Notes: generated by a model not told the origin, from the sequence alone. DNA of 64,000 bases from Roseibium limicola (GCF_017313085.1 NZ_JAFLNF010000001.1:124001-188000); one strand, 5' to 3'; positions 28,216-39,107 are shown, counted from the first letter of the stretch. Numbers and translations: made by a program.

Positions 28216-29211
28216 TTAGTCGAGGAATGCCTTGACGATAGCGCCACCTTCGTCGCCGGCGCTTTCAGCCCATTCAGCTGTCATCGTGTCGCCGATTTCC
28301 TTCATCGCGCTTAGAAGAGCTTCGGATGGAGCTGCAACCGTAATGCCATTGTCGGACAGAATCTGTGTCTGCTCATCGGTCTCGGTCTTGGAAGCTTCCC
28401 AACCGCGCGTTTCCGCCTCAGCTGCAGCGTCCAGAACGGCAGCCTGTTCTTCTGCAGACAGGGCATCGAACGCGCTGGCGTTGACGATCACCATGTTCTT
28501 CGGCAGCCAGGCCTGGGTATCATAGTAATGATCCAGGTAATCCCATGCCTTGGAGTTGGCACCCGTCGACGGTGACGTGATCATCGCTTCGACGCGACCC
28601 GTGGAGAACGCGGTCGGCAGGTCAGCCACTTCGACCTGGGTCGGCACGGCGCCGGCCAGCTGGGCGAGGCGTTCGGTCGAGGCGTTGTAGGCGCGGAACT
28701 TCAGGCCCTTCAGGTCATCAATCGTATTGATGTCCTTCTTGGAATAGATGCCCTGCGGCGGCCACGGCACCGTGTAAAGCAGCTTCAAGCCCTGAGCGGA
28801 CAGCTTCTCTTCAAGTGCCGGCTTGGAGGCCTGGTACAGCTTGAAGGCGCTGTCGTAGGAGTTTGCCAGGAACGGCACGGAATCAACGCCGAAAACCGGG
28901 TCTTCGTTGGACAGGCGGGAGATCAGCAGTTCGCCGATCGGAGCCAGGCCCTTACGTACGGCATTCTTGATTTCCGGATGCTTGAACAGTGAGCCAGCGG
29001 AATGCACCTGGATGCTCAGGCTGCCGCCAGTCTTGTCTTCGATGTCCTGGGCGAATGCCAGAATGTTCTGAGTGTGGAAATTGCTTTCGCCATAGGGCGT
29101 CGGCATATCCCACTTGGTTTCAGCCTGAGCTGCACTCATGCCACCCAGGGAAACGGCAGCAGCGGCCAGAAGGCCAGCACCGGCCAATGCGGAACGACGC
29201 GAAAAAATCAT
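28216..29211 (-). CDS. dctP: TRAP transporter substrate-binding protein (DctP family)
   Basis: 331 residues. The N terminus (FSRRSALAGAGLLAAAAVSL, cleavage near SAAQA) is an export signal with a twin-arginine-like SRR. The mature part is a DctP/TeaA-type binding protein: LKGLKFRAYNASTERLAQLA followed by GAVPTQVEVADLP and AFSTGRVEAMITSP. It captures a small anionic substrate in the periplasm for DctQM. The ribosome site is AGAGGAG. The ligand cannot be read from the sequence; the shared promoter element with the oxoprolinase gene points to 5-oxoproline or a related cyclic amide. Confidence 0.93.
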   Translation of the reverse strand: MIFSRRSALAGAGLLAAAAVSLGGMSAAQAETKWDMPTPYGESNFHTQNILAFAQDIEDKTGGSLSIQVHSAGSLFKHPEIKNAVRKGLAPIGELLISRLSNEDPVFGVDSVPFLANSYDSAFKLYQASKPALEEKLSAQGLKLLYTVPWPPQGIYSKKDINTIDDLKGLKFRAYNASTERLAQLAGAVPTQVEVADLPTAFSTGRVEAMITSPSTGANSKAWDYLDHYYDTQAWLPKNMVIVNASAFDALSAEEQAAVLDAAAEAETRGWEASKTETDEQTQILSDNGITVAAPSEALLSAMKEIGDTMTAEWAESAGDEGGAIVKAFLD

Positions 29212-29318
29212 CAGTATTCTCCTCTTGGAAGCGGGACTTTGTCCTCTTGATTCCTGCCCAGCGCAAAGATGAAAGGCAGGACTGCAAGCAAGCTAGACCG
29301 CAGCGAAAAAAACATCAA

Positions 29319-29340
29319 CAATTTATCGACAAAATATCAA
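29319..29340 (-). promoter_or_regulatory. Shared operator-like element upstream of dctP
   Basis: In the sense of dctP this 22-bp element begins TTGATATTTTG and ends CGATAAATTG. It matches the element at 33135-33156, in front of the oxoprolinase gene, at 20 of 22 positions in the same gene-relative orientation. Its centre is a near-palindrome TTTRTCGAYAAA. The leading TTGAYA may double as a -35 box. It lies about 107 bp before the dctP start. Confidence 0.7.
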
Positions 29341-29366
29341 AACAGCCCGCAATCTCATCATACCGC

Positions 29367-30629
29367 CTAGAGTTGAGGCGATGGAAGTTCGGTCTTTATG
29401 CCAGAGTTCGTCTGGATCGCCCGCCGAATGCACGCTGCGAATACCAGGACATTCGGCAAGAAAGCCGCCGAATGGTCGAGCCTAAGGCCCCACCCACTCG
29501 TGAAGAACATCGCGATGAAGGCAAGCAAAAGCATCTCCGCCTCGATCCGCAAGAAGCCTCCGGGCCACCCAAGCCGCATCAGGAGAACGACCGGAATTGC
29601 CAACAAGGCAAGATCGTAGTCGAGGATGAACGGCGTTGCCAGGCAAGCAGCAGAGACGAGAACAGCACCCTTGATAGCAACGGGCAGCGCGCCCCGCCAG
29701 ATCCAGGCAACCGTGACGAAAACCAGGATGGAAACCAAAGCCTGAAGCCCGCTTGCCACTCCAAGGGGTACATCAAACTGCCGCAGAAGTCCGAACAATG
29801 ACGCAAACTTTGACATCGGCACCATCGCATCCACCAGCCATGTGTTGGCAAAGGGAACCTGATCGAGAAAAGCCTGCCAGGTTTCAAGGCCAAACACCAA
29901 AGCACTCAACAGCGCGACAGCAACAGTGGTAGCCGCTGCAGCAGCAAAGGCCTTCCAATAACCACCAGCGAGGAAAGCCACGGGCACCAGCACACCGAGA
30001 TGTGGTTTATAGGCCATCAAGCCTATCAAGACACCTGCCAGGATCTCCTGACGTCGCTCCAAGGCTGCAATGCATCCCCCGAACAGAGCGACGTTCAACA
30101 TCGCGTTCTGACCGTGCAAAACCCCGAAGGACAGTCCAGGCCAGAGGAGTGCAAAGAAAGCGACGGAACTCGACTGCGCAAGGCCTGCGAGGGCCCAGCA
30201 AGCCAGTCCGACGGAGAGAATGACGAACACCAAAACTGCTGCCATGTAAGGCAGGAAACCAAGCGGCAGAATATAGAGAAGCCAGGTAGGTGGATAGAAA
30301 AACGCAAACTTATGCCAGACCATCAGCTCTTTCTGGCGGGCCGAGAAATCCTCGTAGTGATAGGGCAGTACGGGGTCGCCCCCGACGGCACTATGGGCAG
30401 CCGTCCAGAACGAGATGAAATCCGCAAAGAACGGCTTGCCGTCGCCAATGAACATATTGGCGATGTCCCAGCCGAGGCGACCCATGTAGATCACGATGAC
30501 AAAGGCAGCAACCGCCTTGGCGATCTCGCTGCGATAAAACCTGGCAACAAATCCCTCTTGTCTCTTTTCGTTCATCAGAGACTGTCCGCCCCCCTGCCCC
30601 GCCTTGACCATTGCCATCCCTTTGCCCAA
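29367..30629 (-). CDS. Integral-membrane glycosyltransferase, family 87-like (DUF2029)
   Basis: 420 residues with about ten hydrophobic segments. Features of GT87/DUF2029 polyprenyl-phosphate-mannose-type glycosyltransferases are visible: a first loop with GKPFFADFISFWTAA and a second with FFYPPTWLLYILPLGFLPY, GVLHGQNAMLNVALFGG, GVLIGLMAYKPHLGVLVP and FILDYDLALLAIP. The acceptor is unknown. It is antisense to, and separated from, the plus-strand GT39 gene by the MBL-fold gene. The true start may be at an internal ATG (MNEKRQEG, about 18 codons in). Confidence 0.85.
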   Translation of the reverse strand: MGKGMAMVKAGQGGGQSLMNEKRQEGFVARFYRSEIAKAVAAFVIVIYMGRLGWDIANMFIGDGKPFFADFISFWTAAHSAVGGDPVLPYHYEDFSARQKELMVWHKFAFFYPPTWLLYILPLGFLPYMAAVLVFVILSVGLACWALAGLAQSSSVAFFALLWPGLSFGVLHGQNAMLNVALFGGCIAALERRQEILAGVLIGLMAYKPHLGVLVPVAFLAGGYWKAFAAAAATTVAVALLSALVFGLETWQAFLDQVPFANTWLVDAMVPMSKFASLFGLLRQFDVPLGVASGLQALVSILVFVTVAWIWRGALPVAIKGAVLVSAACLATPFILDYDLALLAIPVVLLMRLGWPGGFLRIEAEMLLLAFIAMFFTSGWGLRLDHSAAFLPNVLVFAACIRRAIQTNSGIKTELPSPQL

Positions 30630-30744
30630 GCTTTGTGACCTGCCGTCTTCTCATATGCGCAAAGCCCTGAAGATCTGCTAAACCCTGTCAGAATCGCCAA
30701 GCCCTTCGTACCCGCAGGGACAATTCAGCCAGAAGGAGATGTCA

Positions 30745-31452
30745 ATGAGTGAAGATGCAGCTGTTGAGTCCGTCCGCTATGACATTCTCGTGCCTGGATC
30801 CAGCCTCGCCATGGAAGGTTGCTTTCTCGGCATTTCAACCATTGTCCTGATCGAAGCCGGCGGTAAACGAGCTTTATTTGACTGCGGTCATTTTACCACT
30901 CGCCGACTGTTACTCGCAGCGCTTCGAGAAAGATCACTGGCACCATCGGACATCGACATTGTCATCCTGTCCCACGCGCATTTCGATCATGCCCTCAACA
31001 TCGACCTGTTTCCCGACGCACAGGTTTATCTGAGCCAGGAAGAGTGGGACTACATTCAAGCCCCTTTCCCCGACGATCCGGCAACCCCGCCCTATATCGC
31101 TGACATTCTACGCAAGACATCGCTTGTTCTGATCGAGGGCGAAGTGGAAATCCTGCCCGGCGTCACCGCTTTCCCCACCCCGGGCCATTCGCCGGGCCAT
31201 ATGTCGCTGGAGCTTGTGAGCTCTGCGGGCGCAGTTGTTCTGGCCGCCGATGCGGTAAAAACAGCACGCGAAGCCCTGTCCGGCATTCCCGATATGGAAA
31301 TCGACCCCAAGCAGCGCGCAGCCGCTTCTTTGCAGGAAGTCTTGCGGCGCGGACGGACGATCGTACCGGGTCACTTTCCCCCACTGACCCGCCATGACGA
31401 CGGCAGAATAACCTGGAGCGAAATTCAGGTCGCACAGCTTCTCCTGCGCTGA
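30745..31452 (+). CDS. Metallo-beta-lactamase-fold hydrolase (lactonase-like)
   Basis: 235 residues. The dinuclear-zinc signature is complete: SHAHFDHALNIDLFP (HxHxDH), TPGHSPGHMSLEL, AADAV (bridging Asp) and VPGHFPPLTRHDD. The layout resembles N-acyl-homoserine-lactone lactonases and related MBL proteins, but the substrate cannot be assigned. AAGGAG ends directly before ATG 30739 and is six bases from ATG 30745, so the second is taken as the start. It precedes the GT39 gene by 40 bases, possibly in one transcript. Confidence 0.88.
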   Translation: MSEDAAVESVRYDILVPGSSLAMEGCFLGISTIVLIEAGGKRALFDCGHFTTRRLLLAALRERSLAPSDIDIVILSHAHFDHALNIDLFPDAQVYLSQEEWDYIQAPFPDDPATPPYIADILRKTSLVLIEGEVEILPGVTAFPTPGHSPGHMSLELVSSAGAVVLAADAVKTAREALSGIPDMEIDPKQRAAASLQEVLRRGRTIVPGHFPPLTRHDDGRITWSEIQVAQLLLR

Positions 31453-31492
31453 ACTACGCGCCAAACGTCCGCCCGCCAAGGATCAAGCCGAC

Positions 31493-33067
31493 ATGAGCCG
31501 TAAAGAACCTGCCAATACGTCCACAGCTGGACAGCCGTTCTTCAGCCGCTTGATGCAGGCCACACCACGAACGATCATGACCGTGGTCCTGATGATCGCG
31601 ACGCTGATCCGGATGCCACTGCTGACCCGGACGAGCCTCTGGTATGATGAAGCGGCCTCCTGGGAGCAGTCACGCGGTACGTTGGCAGAGCTGATCGCCA
31701 AGGTCGCTGCCGACAATTACCCGCCACTTCACAATCTCATTCTCTGGCTTTTCATTCATCTGTTTGGCGACAGTGAGAGGATCCTGCGCCTGCCATCCTT
31801 GCTCGCAGGCGTGTTGGCGATCTGGCTGCTCTATCGACTGGGAGAGGAAATCGCAGGTTCTGCCACCGGAATGTGCGCAGCTGCGCTTCTGGCAATCTCG
31901 CCGTTTCATGTCTGGTATTCGGGCGAAGCGCGCATGTATGCGCTCTTCTGCGCCCTTGGCCTTGCTGTCATGCTGGCGCTTGTCCGCTATCTCAAGCGGC
32001 CAGACACAGCCGGATTTATAAGGTCGGCTGTTTTAGGCGGGCTGTTTCTCTGCACACATATATATGCCGCCTTCGGACTCGCCGGCGCAGCCACAGGGCT
32101 TGCAGTCTTTGCAATCCTGCCTGCCTCATCAAGCGCTCTCTCCAGGAAAACCGTTTTCAAGGCGCTTGCCGCCCTGGCGGTGAGCGCACTGCTGTTTACC
32201 CCCTGGGCTCTGGTCTTATTTGGGCGCGCCGAGACTGTTGTGTACGATGGCTTCTGGATCGCCTATCCGAGTGCCGACATGTTGCGAACCATGGCGCGAG
32301 AGATTGCCGGCAACAGTCAGATCTTCTGGCTGTTGGTTGCGCTTGCCGGCATCGGACTGTTGCTTACACTTTTCAGGCGGCGTCCATCGACAGCCTCTCC
32401 TGCCACTATCAAATGGCTCCTCCCCCCTCTTGTCGGCTTCACCATCGCCCCAGTCCTCATCGGCTACGCTCTTTCAATCACGCTCCGGCCGATCCTGTTC
32501 GACCGTTATCTGATCGCCGCCTTCCCCGGGCTCTTGCTGCTGGCCTGCCTTGGGGCCAGATCCCTGCTCCCACGAGGCGGAGCGCTGGCACTCATCGCCG
32601 TTGTCTTGTCTCTTGCGGCTGCGCCATTGGACCAGGTCGTTCTCGACAAGCTGAAGCCGCAATTTCGTGAGGCGGCCTTTGTCTATTTCAGGGAAAGTCA
32701 GACCGCGGTCTCCGACGGTCGGCTGCAGCCGCTCTACGTCTATAATCACGAAAGCGCGCTCGCCCTCAGCTATTACCTAGAAGATTTGACCGACATCCGC
32801 ACACTCGACAGCCTGAAAATTCCCCGAACCGAAGATCCGCAACAGAAAATCTGGCTTGTTGCCAGCCATCTGAACAAGTCGGAATGGCAGGGTCTCACGA
32901 GCGCCGCGCCAGACGGCTATGCAGAAACCTTTCGTTGGCAGGGCTTTGGTTGGGGCGCCGGCGGCATCACTCTTTTGCGCTTTGAAGACCTCGCCCCATC
33001 AGCCGCACCCACGCACGATCTCTCCGTGACATCACACCCTGCCGGATCAAACAATCCGCCAGATTGA
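31493..33067 (+). CDS. Integral-membrane glycosyltransferase, family 39-like
   Basis: 524 residues, about eleven hydrophobic segments. The first periplasmic loop contains SLWYDEAASWEQS with the acidic pair typical of GT39/PMT-type enzymes. Further features are NYPPLHNLILWLF, ISPFHVWYSGEARMYAL and SITLRPILFDRYLIAAFPG. Such proteins transfer a sugar from a polyprenyl phosphate to lipid or protein at the periplasmic face. The C-terminal ~100 residues are soluble. The target is unknown; proximity to the GT87 gene suggests an envelope-glycan function. Confidence 0.86.
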   Translation: MSRKEPANTSTAGQPFFSRLMQATPRTIMTVVLMIATLIRMPLLTRTSLWYDEAASWEQSRGTLAELIAKVAADNYPPLHNLILWLFIHLFGDSERILRLPSLLAGVLAIWLLYRLGEEIAGSATGMCAAALLAISPFHVWYSGEARMYALFCALGLAVMLALVRYLKRPDTAGFIRSAVLGGLFLCTHIYAAFGLAGAATGLAVFAILPASSSALSRKTVFKALAALAVSALLFTPWALVLFGRAETVVYDGFWIAYPSADMLRTMAREIAGNSQIFWLLVALAGIGLLLTLFRRRPSTASPATIKWLLPPLVGFTIAPVLIGYALSITLRPILFDRYLIAAFPGLLLLACLGARSLLPRGGALALIAVVLSLAAAPLDQVVLDKLKPQFREAAFVYFRESQTAVSDGRLQPLYVYNHESALALSYYLEDLTDIRTLDSLKIPRTEDPQQKIWLVASHLNKSEWQGLTSAAPDGYAETFRWQGFGWGAGGITLLRFEDLAPSAAPTHDLSVTSHPAGSNNPPD

Positions 33068-33134
33068 GAGGGTGAGGTCAGAGGTCTGCAATGACGTTGC
33101 GAACAATCTGTACGGATAAATCCAAGCTTTAACG

Positions 33135-33156
33135 TTGACATTTTATCGATAAATTG
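33135..33156 (+). promoter_or_regulatory. Shared operator-like element upstream of the 5-oxoprolinase gene
   Basis: This 22-bp element begins TTGACATTTTA and ends CGATAAATTG, with the perfect palindrome TTTATCGATAAA at 33142-33153. It differs at only two positions from the element upstream of dctP and lies 84 bp before the ATG. The TTGACA may be the -35 box, which would put the palindrome in the promoter spacer, a usual position for a repressor site. Confidence 0.7.
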
Positions 33157-33240
33157 AAAACGATAGGCACTTGAAAGACAACATGCGGGACAAAACGAGG
33201 CGAAACAGCCATCCTGCATCTCCAGAGCAAGGAAGATGAA

Positions 33241-36200
33241 ATGACAGCCAAGTGGGATTTCTGGGTCGATCGTGGCGGCACTTTCACCGATATCGTCGGC
33301 CGGGCTCCCGATGGCAGCCTGCATCCACACAAGGTGCTGTCAGAGAACCCGGAAGCCTACCGCGACGCGGCCATTCAAGGCATCCGCGAACTGATGGGTA
33401 TCGAGACCGGCGCACCAATCCCCTCGGACCAGATCGCCAATGTAAAAATGGGCACCACGGTTGCGACCAACGCCTTGCTGGAACGCAAGGGCGAGCGCAC
33501 CGCTCTGTTCATCACCAAAGGTTTTCGGGATGCGTTGGAGATCGGCTATCAAGCGCGCCCGGACATCTTTGCCAAGGAAATCATCAAGCCGGAACTGCTC
33601 TACGAAAAGGTCTATGAGATCACAGAGCGTGTTCGCGCCGACGGCGCCCTTGAGACTGCACTGGACGAGGCTGATGCCCGTGTTCAGATGCAGGCCGCCT
33701 ATGATGCCGGCATCCGCTCCATCGCCATCGTCCTGATGCATGCCTATGCGTTCCCGGATCATGAAAAGTCTCTGGGTGAAATCGCTCGCAATGTCGGGTT
33801 CCCGCAGATCTCGATCTCTCACGAAGCGTCTCCTCTCATGAAGCTGGTGGGGCGAGGCGACACAACCGTCGTCGATGCCTATCTGTCACCGATCCTGCGT
33901 CGCTACGTCAGCCAGGTTCAGGAAGAGCTTGGCGAGGGCCCAGCGCTGATGTTCATGCAGTCGTCCGGCGGCCTGACCGCTGCGGACCTGTTCCAAGGCA
34001 AGGACGCCATTCTCTCCGGGCCAGCCGGTGGCGTCGTCGGGGCGGTTGAAACCTCCCGCATGGCAGGCTTTGACAAGATCATCGGCTTCGACATGGGCGG
34101 CACCTCGACCGACGTCTGCCACTATGACGGCGACTACGAGCGCGCTTTCGAGACCGAAGTGGCTGGTGTGCGCATGCGTGCGCCGATGATGCGCATCCAT
34201 ACGGTCGCAGCCGGCGGCGGCTCGATCCTGCACTACAAGGATGGCCGCTTCCAGGTCGGCCCAGATAGCGCCGGCGCCAACCCGGGGCCTGCCTGCTACC
34301 GCCGCGGCGGCCCGCTCACCGTCACCGATGCCAACCTGATGACCGGCAAACTGGCACCAGAGTTCTTTCCCAAGATCTTTGGCCCCAACCGCGACGAGCC
34401 TCTCGATTCACAGGCGGTGACCGATAGATTTGCAGAAATGGCCTCCGACATTGGTGACGGCCGGTCGGCAGAAGATGTAGCAGACGGCTTCCTCAAGATC
34501 GCCGTCGAAAACATGGCCAATGCGATCAAGAAAATTTCCGTGCAGCGTGGCTATGACGTAACCGACTATGCACTGACCTGCTTCGGCGGCGCGGGTGGTC
34601 AGACAGGGTGTCTTGTCGCCGACACACTCGGCATGAAGACTGTGATCGTTCATCCGTTCTCCGGCATTCTCTCCGCCTATGGCATGGGACTGGCCGACAT
34701 TCGTGCGGACCGCCAGCAGGCCGTCGTCAAGCGCCTCGACGACCAACTCCTGACGGAACTCGAAGCGCTGCGCGACACGCTCGCCGCACAGACCGAGGCT
34801 GAGCTGGAGCGCCAGTCGATCACCTCAGACAAGCGCGAAACCCGCGCCATTGCCCACCTGCGCTACGACGGAACCGACACACCACTGCCTGTCGCACTCG
34901 CCGGTGTTGCGCAAATGCGCGAGGATTTCGAAGAGGCGCACCGCAAGCAGTTCGGCTTCGCCTATGAGGAAAAGCCTGTTGTCGTGGAAGCACTAGAAGT
35001 CGAAACCTTCGGTGGCGGTGCGGGCATCGACGAACCGGACCAATCGCTGACGTCCGACACACCCGAAGCTGCCAAGGCGACCCGCTTCTACAGTGATGGC
35101 CAGTGGCACGACGGCACGGTTTACACCCGTGACCTGCTTAAGCCGGGCGCCAAGGTGATGGGCCCTGCCCTGATTATCGAGCCGCATGCGACCATCGTTG
35201 TTGAGCCGGGCTGGCAGGCCGAAATCAACGCCAAGGATCACGTCATCCTCAACCGTGTCGTTGCATTGAAGCGCGCCGATGCTATCGGCACCCACGCTGA
35301 TCCGGTGATGCTGGAGGTGTTCAACAACCTCTTCATGTCAATCGCCGAACAGATGGGCGTGACCCTTCAGAACACCGCTTATTCAGTGAACATCAAAGAG
35401 CGTCTGGATTTCTCCTGCGCGGTATTCGATGCCACCGGCGCTCTGGTCGCCAATGCACCACACATGCCGGTTCACCTCGGCTCCATGGACCGCTCCGTTG
35501 AAACGGTGATCAAGCTCAACGAGGGGCAGATCAAGCCAGGCGACGTTTTCGCGCTCAATGCCCCGTATAACGGCGGCACCCACCTGCCGGACATCACAGT
35601 TGTCTCGCCGCTGTTTGACGACGAAGGCAAGGAAATCCTCTTCTGGGCTGCCTCTCGTGGACACCATGCAGACGTCGGCGGCTCGGCTCCCGGCTCCATG
35701 ACCCCGCGTGCCACCACAGTGGATGAGGAAGGCGTCCTCTTTGACAACTTCAAGCTGGTCGACGAAGGACGTTTCCGCGAACAGGATCTGATCGATCTCT
35801 TGACCGATCACAAGTTTCCGGCGCGCAACCCTCACCAGAATGTCGCCGATCTGCTGGCCCAGGTTGCCGCGAATGAAAAAGGCATTCAGGAACTGCGCAA
35901 GATGGTCGGCCACTTCAGTCTGGACGTGGTGCAGGCCTATATGGTCCACGTTCAGGACAACGCTGAAGAAAGCGTCCGCCGGGTGATCTCTGCCCTCACC
36001 GACAGTGAGTTCGAATATCCCACCGATCAGGGATCCGTGATCAAGGTCAAGATCTCCGTCGACAAGGAAAAACGCGAAGCCACCGTCGATTTCACCGGCA
36101 CGTCAGGCGTGAAGCTCAACAACTTCAACGCCCCCGAGCCTGTCACCCGCGCGGCTGTGCTCTACTGCTTCCGTGTGATGGTCGATGGCGATATCCCGAT

Positions 36201-36825
36201 GAATGCGGGCTGCCTCAAGCCGATCCACATCATCTTGCCGGATGACTGCATGCTGCGCCCATCATACCCGGCGGCCGTCGTTGCCGGTAACGTAGAGACC
36301 TCCCAGCATGTGACCAATGCACTGTTCGCAGCCCTGGGCGCCATGTCGAACAGCCAGGGCACGATGAACAACCTGACCTTCGGCAATAACACCTATCAGT
36401 ACTATGAGACCATCTGCTCAGGCTCACCAGCAGGACCCGGGTTCAAAGGCACCGACGGCGTCCACGTGCATATGACCAACTCCCGCCTGACGGATCCGGA
36501 AGTACTGGAATTCCGTTTCCCGGTTCTTTTGGAGGACTTTCACATCCGCAAAGGCTCCGGCGGCAAGGGTGAATGGTCGGCAGGTGACGGCACACTCCGG
36601 ACGCTGCGGTTCCTGGAGGAAATGGATTGCGCCATCCTCGCCTCTCACCGGACCATTGAACCGAAGGGCATGAACGGCGGCGAAAACGGCGAACTGGGCC
36701 GCACAGAAGTCCGCCGTCTGAATGGGCAGGTCGAGGTCCTTGATGGCTGCGATCAGACCATTCTGAAGGCTGGCGAGGCCGTGACAGTCATCACCCCGAC
36801 CGCAGGCGGCTGGGGCAAGGCCTGA
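33241..36825 (+). CDS. 5-oxoprolinase / hydantoinase A-B fusion, ATP-dependent
   Basis: 1194 residues, the size of fused bacterial 5-oxoprolinases, which hydrolyse 5-oxo-L-proline to glutamate with ATP. The HyuA half starts at [12 protein letters not shown] (residues 9-20, ATP-binding actin-like loop) and has [16 protein letters not shown] near 281 and [20 protein letters not shown]. The HyuB half begins near residue 685 with [17 protein letters not shown] and contains [19 protein letters not shown] near 813. These motifs match 5-oxoprolinase better than N-methylhydantoinase, but related cyclic amides cannot be excluded. GAAGATGAA precedes the ATG. It shares an upstream element with the TRAP operon. 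Confidence 0.9.
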   Translation: MTAKWDFWVDRGGTFTDIVGRAPDGSLHPHKVLSENPEAYRDAAIQGIRELMGIETGAPIPSDQIANVKMGTTVATNALLERKGERTALFITKGFRDALEIGYQARPDIFAKEIIKPELLYEKVYEITERVRADGALETALDEADARVQMQAAYDAGIRSIAIVLMHAYAFPDHEKSLGEIARNVGFPQISISHEASPLMKLVGRGDTTVVDAYLSPILRRYVSQVQEELGEGPALMFMQSSGGLTAADLFQGKDAILSGPAGGVVGAVETSRMAGFDKIIGFDMGGTSTDVCHYDGDYERAFETEVAGVRMRAPMMRIHTVAAGGGSILHYKDGRFQVGPDSAGANPGPACYRRGGPLTVTDANLMTGKLAPEFFPKIFGPNRDEPLDSQAVTDRFAEMASDIGDGRSAEDVADGFLKIAVENMANAIKKISVQRGYDVTDYALTCFGGAGGQTGCLVADTLGMKTVIVHPFSGILSAYGMGLADIRADRQQAVVKRLDDQLLTELEALRDTLAAQTEAELERQSITSDKRETRAIAHLRYDGTDTPLPVALAGVAQMREDFEEAHRKQFGFAYEEKPVVVEALEVETFGGGAGIDEPDQSLTSDTPEAAKATRFYSDGQWHDGTVYTRDLLKPGAKVMGPALIIEPHATIVVEPGWQAEINAKDHVILNRVVALKRADAIGTHADPVMLEVFNNLFMSIAEQMGVTLQNTAYSVNIKERLDFSCAVFDATGALVANAPHMPVHLGSMDRSVETVIKLNEGQIKPGDVFALNAPYNGGTHLPDITVVSPLFDDEGKEILFWAASRGHHADVGGSAPGSMTPRATTVDEEGVLFDNFKLVDEGRFREQDLIDLLTDHKFPARNPHQNVADLLAQVAANEKGIQELRKMVGHFSLDVVQAYMVHVQDNAEESVRRVISALTDSEFEYPTDQGSVIKVKISVDKEKREATVDFTGTSGVKLNNFNAPEPVTRAAVLYCFRVMVDGDIPMNAGCLKPIHIILPDDCMLRPSYPAAVVAGNVETSQHVTNALFAALGAMSNSQGTMNNLTFGNNTYQYYETICSGSPAGPGFKGTDGVHVHMTNSRLTDPEVLEFRFPVLLEDFHIRKGSGGKGEWSAGDGTLRTLRFLEEMDCAILASHRTIEPKGMNGGENGELGRTEVRRLNGQVEVLDGCDQTILKAGEAVTVITPTAGGWGKA

Positions 36826-36836
36826 CATTTAACTTG

Positions 36837-36864
36837 AGCAGACTGCCTTACCCGGCAGTCTGCT
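36837..36864. terminator. Stem-loop after the 5-oxoprolinase gene
   Basis: A perfect 11-bp stem AGCAGACTGCC / GGCAGTCTGCT with a six-base loop, 12 bases after the stop codon. There is no T run, so it may act as a 3'-end stabiliser together with the T-tailed hairpin downstream. Confidence 0.6.
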
Positions 36865-37336
36865 GTCCCTGATGGTCCGGCATCGGCGATCAGGCAGCAC
36901 TGCAAAAATGCTCTCTATAAGAAGAACCCGTCGAGATCATCGGCGGGTTTTATTCGTCTGGAACTTGAAGTCAGTCTGTTCGGTCAATGCGCCATGCGTA
37001 CTCCTTGGAGCAAAAGGCATGAGACCTCACACCTTCACCCGGACACCACCGAAAGCACGCGTATAAGTAGAAATTCGAAAGCTTCTACGGCCGCACTATG
37101 CTGCATCGCAAAATACATACGTAATTACCCTTACTCACGACAGCCAAAGACACCTGTCATTTATGACAAGGAAAAAATACAACTCTAAAACGAACATCAT
37201 TAGCCATTAAAAACATAGACTTGTAAAAATTTAACGTCGAAACACAAAGAATTATTAACCGCTCGAAATCACTCTGGTTGCAGGCGTCTCATTCAATTGC
37301 ACGCTCTCAACCCTTAGACCGTTCGGGCAAAAAATT
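36865..37336. other. Intergenic region before the chemoreceptor gene, with a rho-independent terminator
   Basis: A second hairpin at 36924-36952 (AACCCG...CGGGTT followed by TTATT) is a good rho-independent terminator for the oxoprolinase transcript. The remaining ~380 bases are markedly AT-rich and contain no supported gene. They presumably hold the chemoreceptor promoter. Confidence 0.6.
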
Positions 37337-39085
37337 ATGCTTTCCATTGCATTGCATTCGGTTTCCGCCAAGATCCTGTACCTGGTAGCACTCGTAAGTC
37401 TTGCAACGGTGTGCGTCGCCGCGATTGGCGTGGGCCAAATGAGCAAGATCGGGCATGAGCTTGCTTCCATAACCGAAAACAACATCCCGCTGACCAAGAC
37501 GGTCAACACAGTAACCTCGCATCAACTCGAACAGCAGGTTCTACTGGAGAAGATGCTCCGGACAGCAAACATCCATCTCGAAAATGAAGCCGCCCAGCTG
37601 CACTCATTGGAACAGCAAATCGAAAAGCTGACGCTGAGGGTGGAAGACGAACTCAAGGAAAGCGAGCAACTCACCCGCGCAGCGCTTGCCCATGCCGAAA
37701 CGGACTATGATCGCTCGAAGTTCAGTGCCTTCCTGGACGAAATCCTCGTCATTGAAGGGGAATATGCCATTTTTGAGGAGCATATCTTTTCCATCATCAA
37801 GGCCATCGATGCCAATGAGATGGAAGAAGCAACGCGACTTGCCCAGCTGATCGAGGAAGAAGAAGCCCGCCTGGATTCAGAGCTGGTTCAGCTTCAAAGC
37901 GCGCTGGACATATTCACCTTGGAAGCTGCCCGATTGGCCGTCGAACATGAACAAACCGGCATCAGGCGGATGGTAATCATCGCCATCGTGTCTGTCCTGT
38001 TGGGGGCGACCCTCGCGGTTCTCTTTGCCAATTGGCGTATAGCACGTCCTCTCAAGGCGGTTACGGCAGCCCTCATTTCCCTCACCAGGGGAGACACAAG
38101 CGTCAGTGTCACCGTCACCAACAAGGACGAAATCGGCGCCTTGGCCAAGGCCTTTGAAACTTTCAAGACCACGATGATCGAAATCGAGCGGTTGCGTCTG
38201 GAGGCCATCGAAGAAGAAAAGCGGATCGAAACGGAAAAACGTGACGCCACACTGCGCCTGGCAGACAACCTTGAAGGAACGGTGAAAGCCGTTTCCGACA
38301 GCATTGCCTTAGCCATTCGTGATCTTGAGGAAACAGCTCAAAGCATGGCTGCCACGGCCACACAAACCTCTGAACGCTCGAATGCTGTTGCATCGGCAGC
38401 GCATCAGTCCGCCACGGGCATCCAGTCGGTTGCGGGTGCTTCAGAGGAATTGTTCAGCTCCATTCAGGAAATCAGCCGGCAGGTTACGGATGCCATGTCC
38501 GTCGTCGCCCAGACCTCCAGCCAGGCAGCCGACTCCAGCCGTAACGTCGAGAATCTCACGCAAGCCGCAAGCAAGATCGACGAGGTCGTCAATCTCATCA
38601 ATGACATTGCCGGACAAACCAACCTCCTGGCCCTCAATGCAACCATCGAGGCGGCACGCGCCGGTGAGTCCGGCAAAGGCTTCGCCGTAGTGGCAGCTGA
38701 AGTGAAGGAACTGGCAACACAAACGGCCAAAGCGACCGATGACATCCGAAGTCAGGTTGAGGCCCTCCAACATGGATCATCGGAAACCCGACAGGCAATT
38801 ACAGACGTTGTCGGAGCCATCCTCAGGATGAAAGATCAGATCGGGTCCATTGCCGCCGCCGTGGAAGAACAATCCGCCGTCACCAACGAAATTGCCCGCA
38901 ATGTCAATGAAGTCGCCACCGGCAGCGAGGATATCAGCATGAACATCAACGATGTCAGCCTGGCTGCGACAAGTGCCAGTGCATCTGCTGAAGAACTGCG
39001 AGCAACAATCGGCTCGCTCTCAGGTCAGAGTTCCATGCTTCAATCCGAACTGGATGGCTTTCTTCTGAACATCCGCGCAGCCTAA
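37337..39085 (+). CDS. Methyl-accepting chemotaxis protein
   Basis: 582 residues. Transmembrane segments at about 13-33 and 212-234 flank a periplasmic helical domain of ~180 residues, with long heptad-like stretches typical of four-helix-bundle sensors. A HAMP domain ([21 protein letters not shown]) follows. The cytoplasmic signalling tip is [20 protein letters not shown] with [19 protein letters not shown], the universal CheA/CheW-binding hairpin. No pentapeptide CheR tether is visible at the C terminus (ends LLNIRAA). The ligand is unknown. It is a monocistronic gene ended by a strong hairpin. Confidence 0.95.
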   Translation: MLSIALHSVSAKILYLVALVSLATVCVAAIGVGQMSKIGHELASITENNIPLTKTVNTVTSHQLEQQVLLEKMLRTANIHLENEAAQLHSLEQQIEKLTLRVEDELKESEQLTRAALAHAETDYDRSKFSAFLDEILVIEGEYAIFEEHIFSIIKAIDANEMEEATRLAQLIEEEEARLDSELVQLQSALDIFTLEAARLAVEHEQTGIRRMVIIAIVSVLLGATLAVLFANWRIARPLKAVTAALISLTRGDTSVSVTVTNKDEIGALAKAFETFKTTMIEIERLRLEAIEEEKRIETEKRDATLRLADNLEGTVKAVSDSIALAIRDLEETAQSMAATATQTSERSNAVASAAHQSATGIQSVAGASEELFSSIQEISRQVTDAMSVVAQTSSQAADSSRNVENLTQAASKIDEVVNLINDIAGQTNLLALNATIEAARAGESGKGFAVVAAEVKELATQTAKATDDIRSQVEALQHGSSETRQAITDVVGAILRMKDQIGSIAAAVEEQSAVTNEIARNVNEVATGSEDISMNINDVSLAATSASASAEELRATIGSLSGQSSMLQSELDGFLLNIRAA

Positions 39086-39107
39086 AGGCACCACCGCTGC
39101 CACAAGG

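Noticed and set aside
33241-36825. Acetone carboxylase or separate hyuA and hyuB genes
   Set aside because: One uninterrupted frame carries both halves, and its motifs fit 5-oxoprolinase best; no acetone carboxylase gamma subunit is present.
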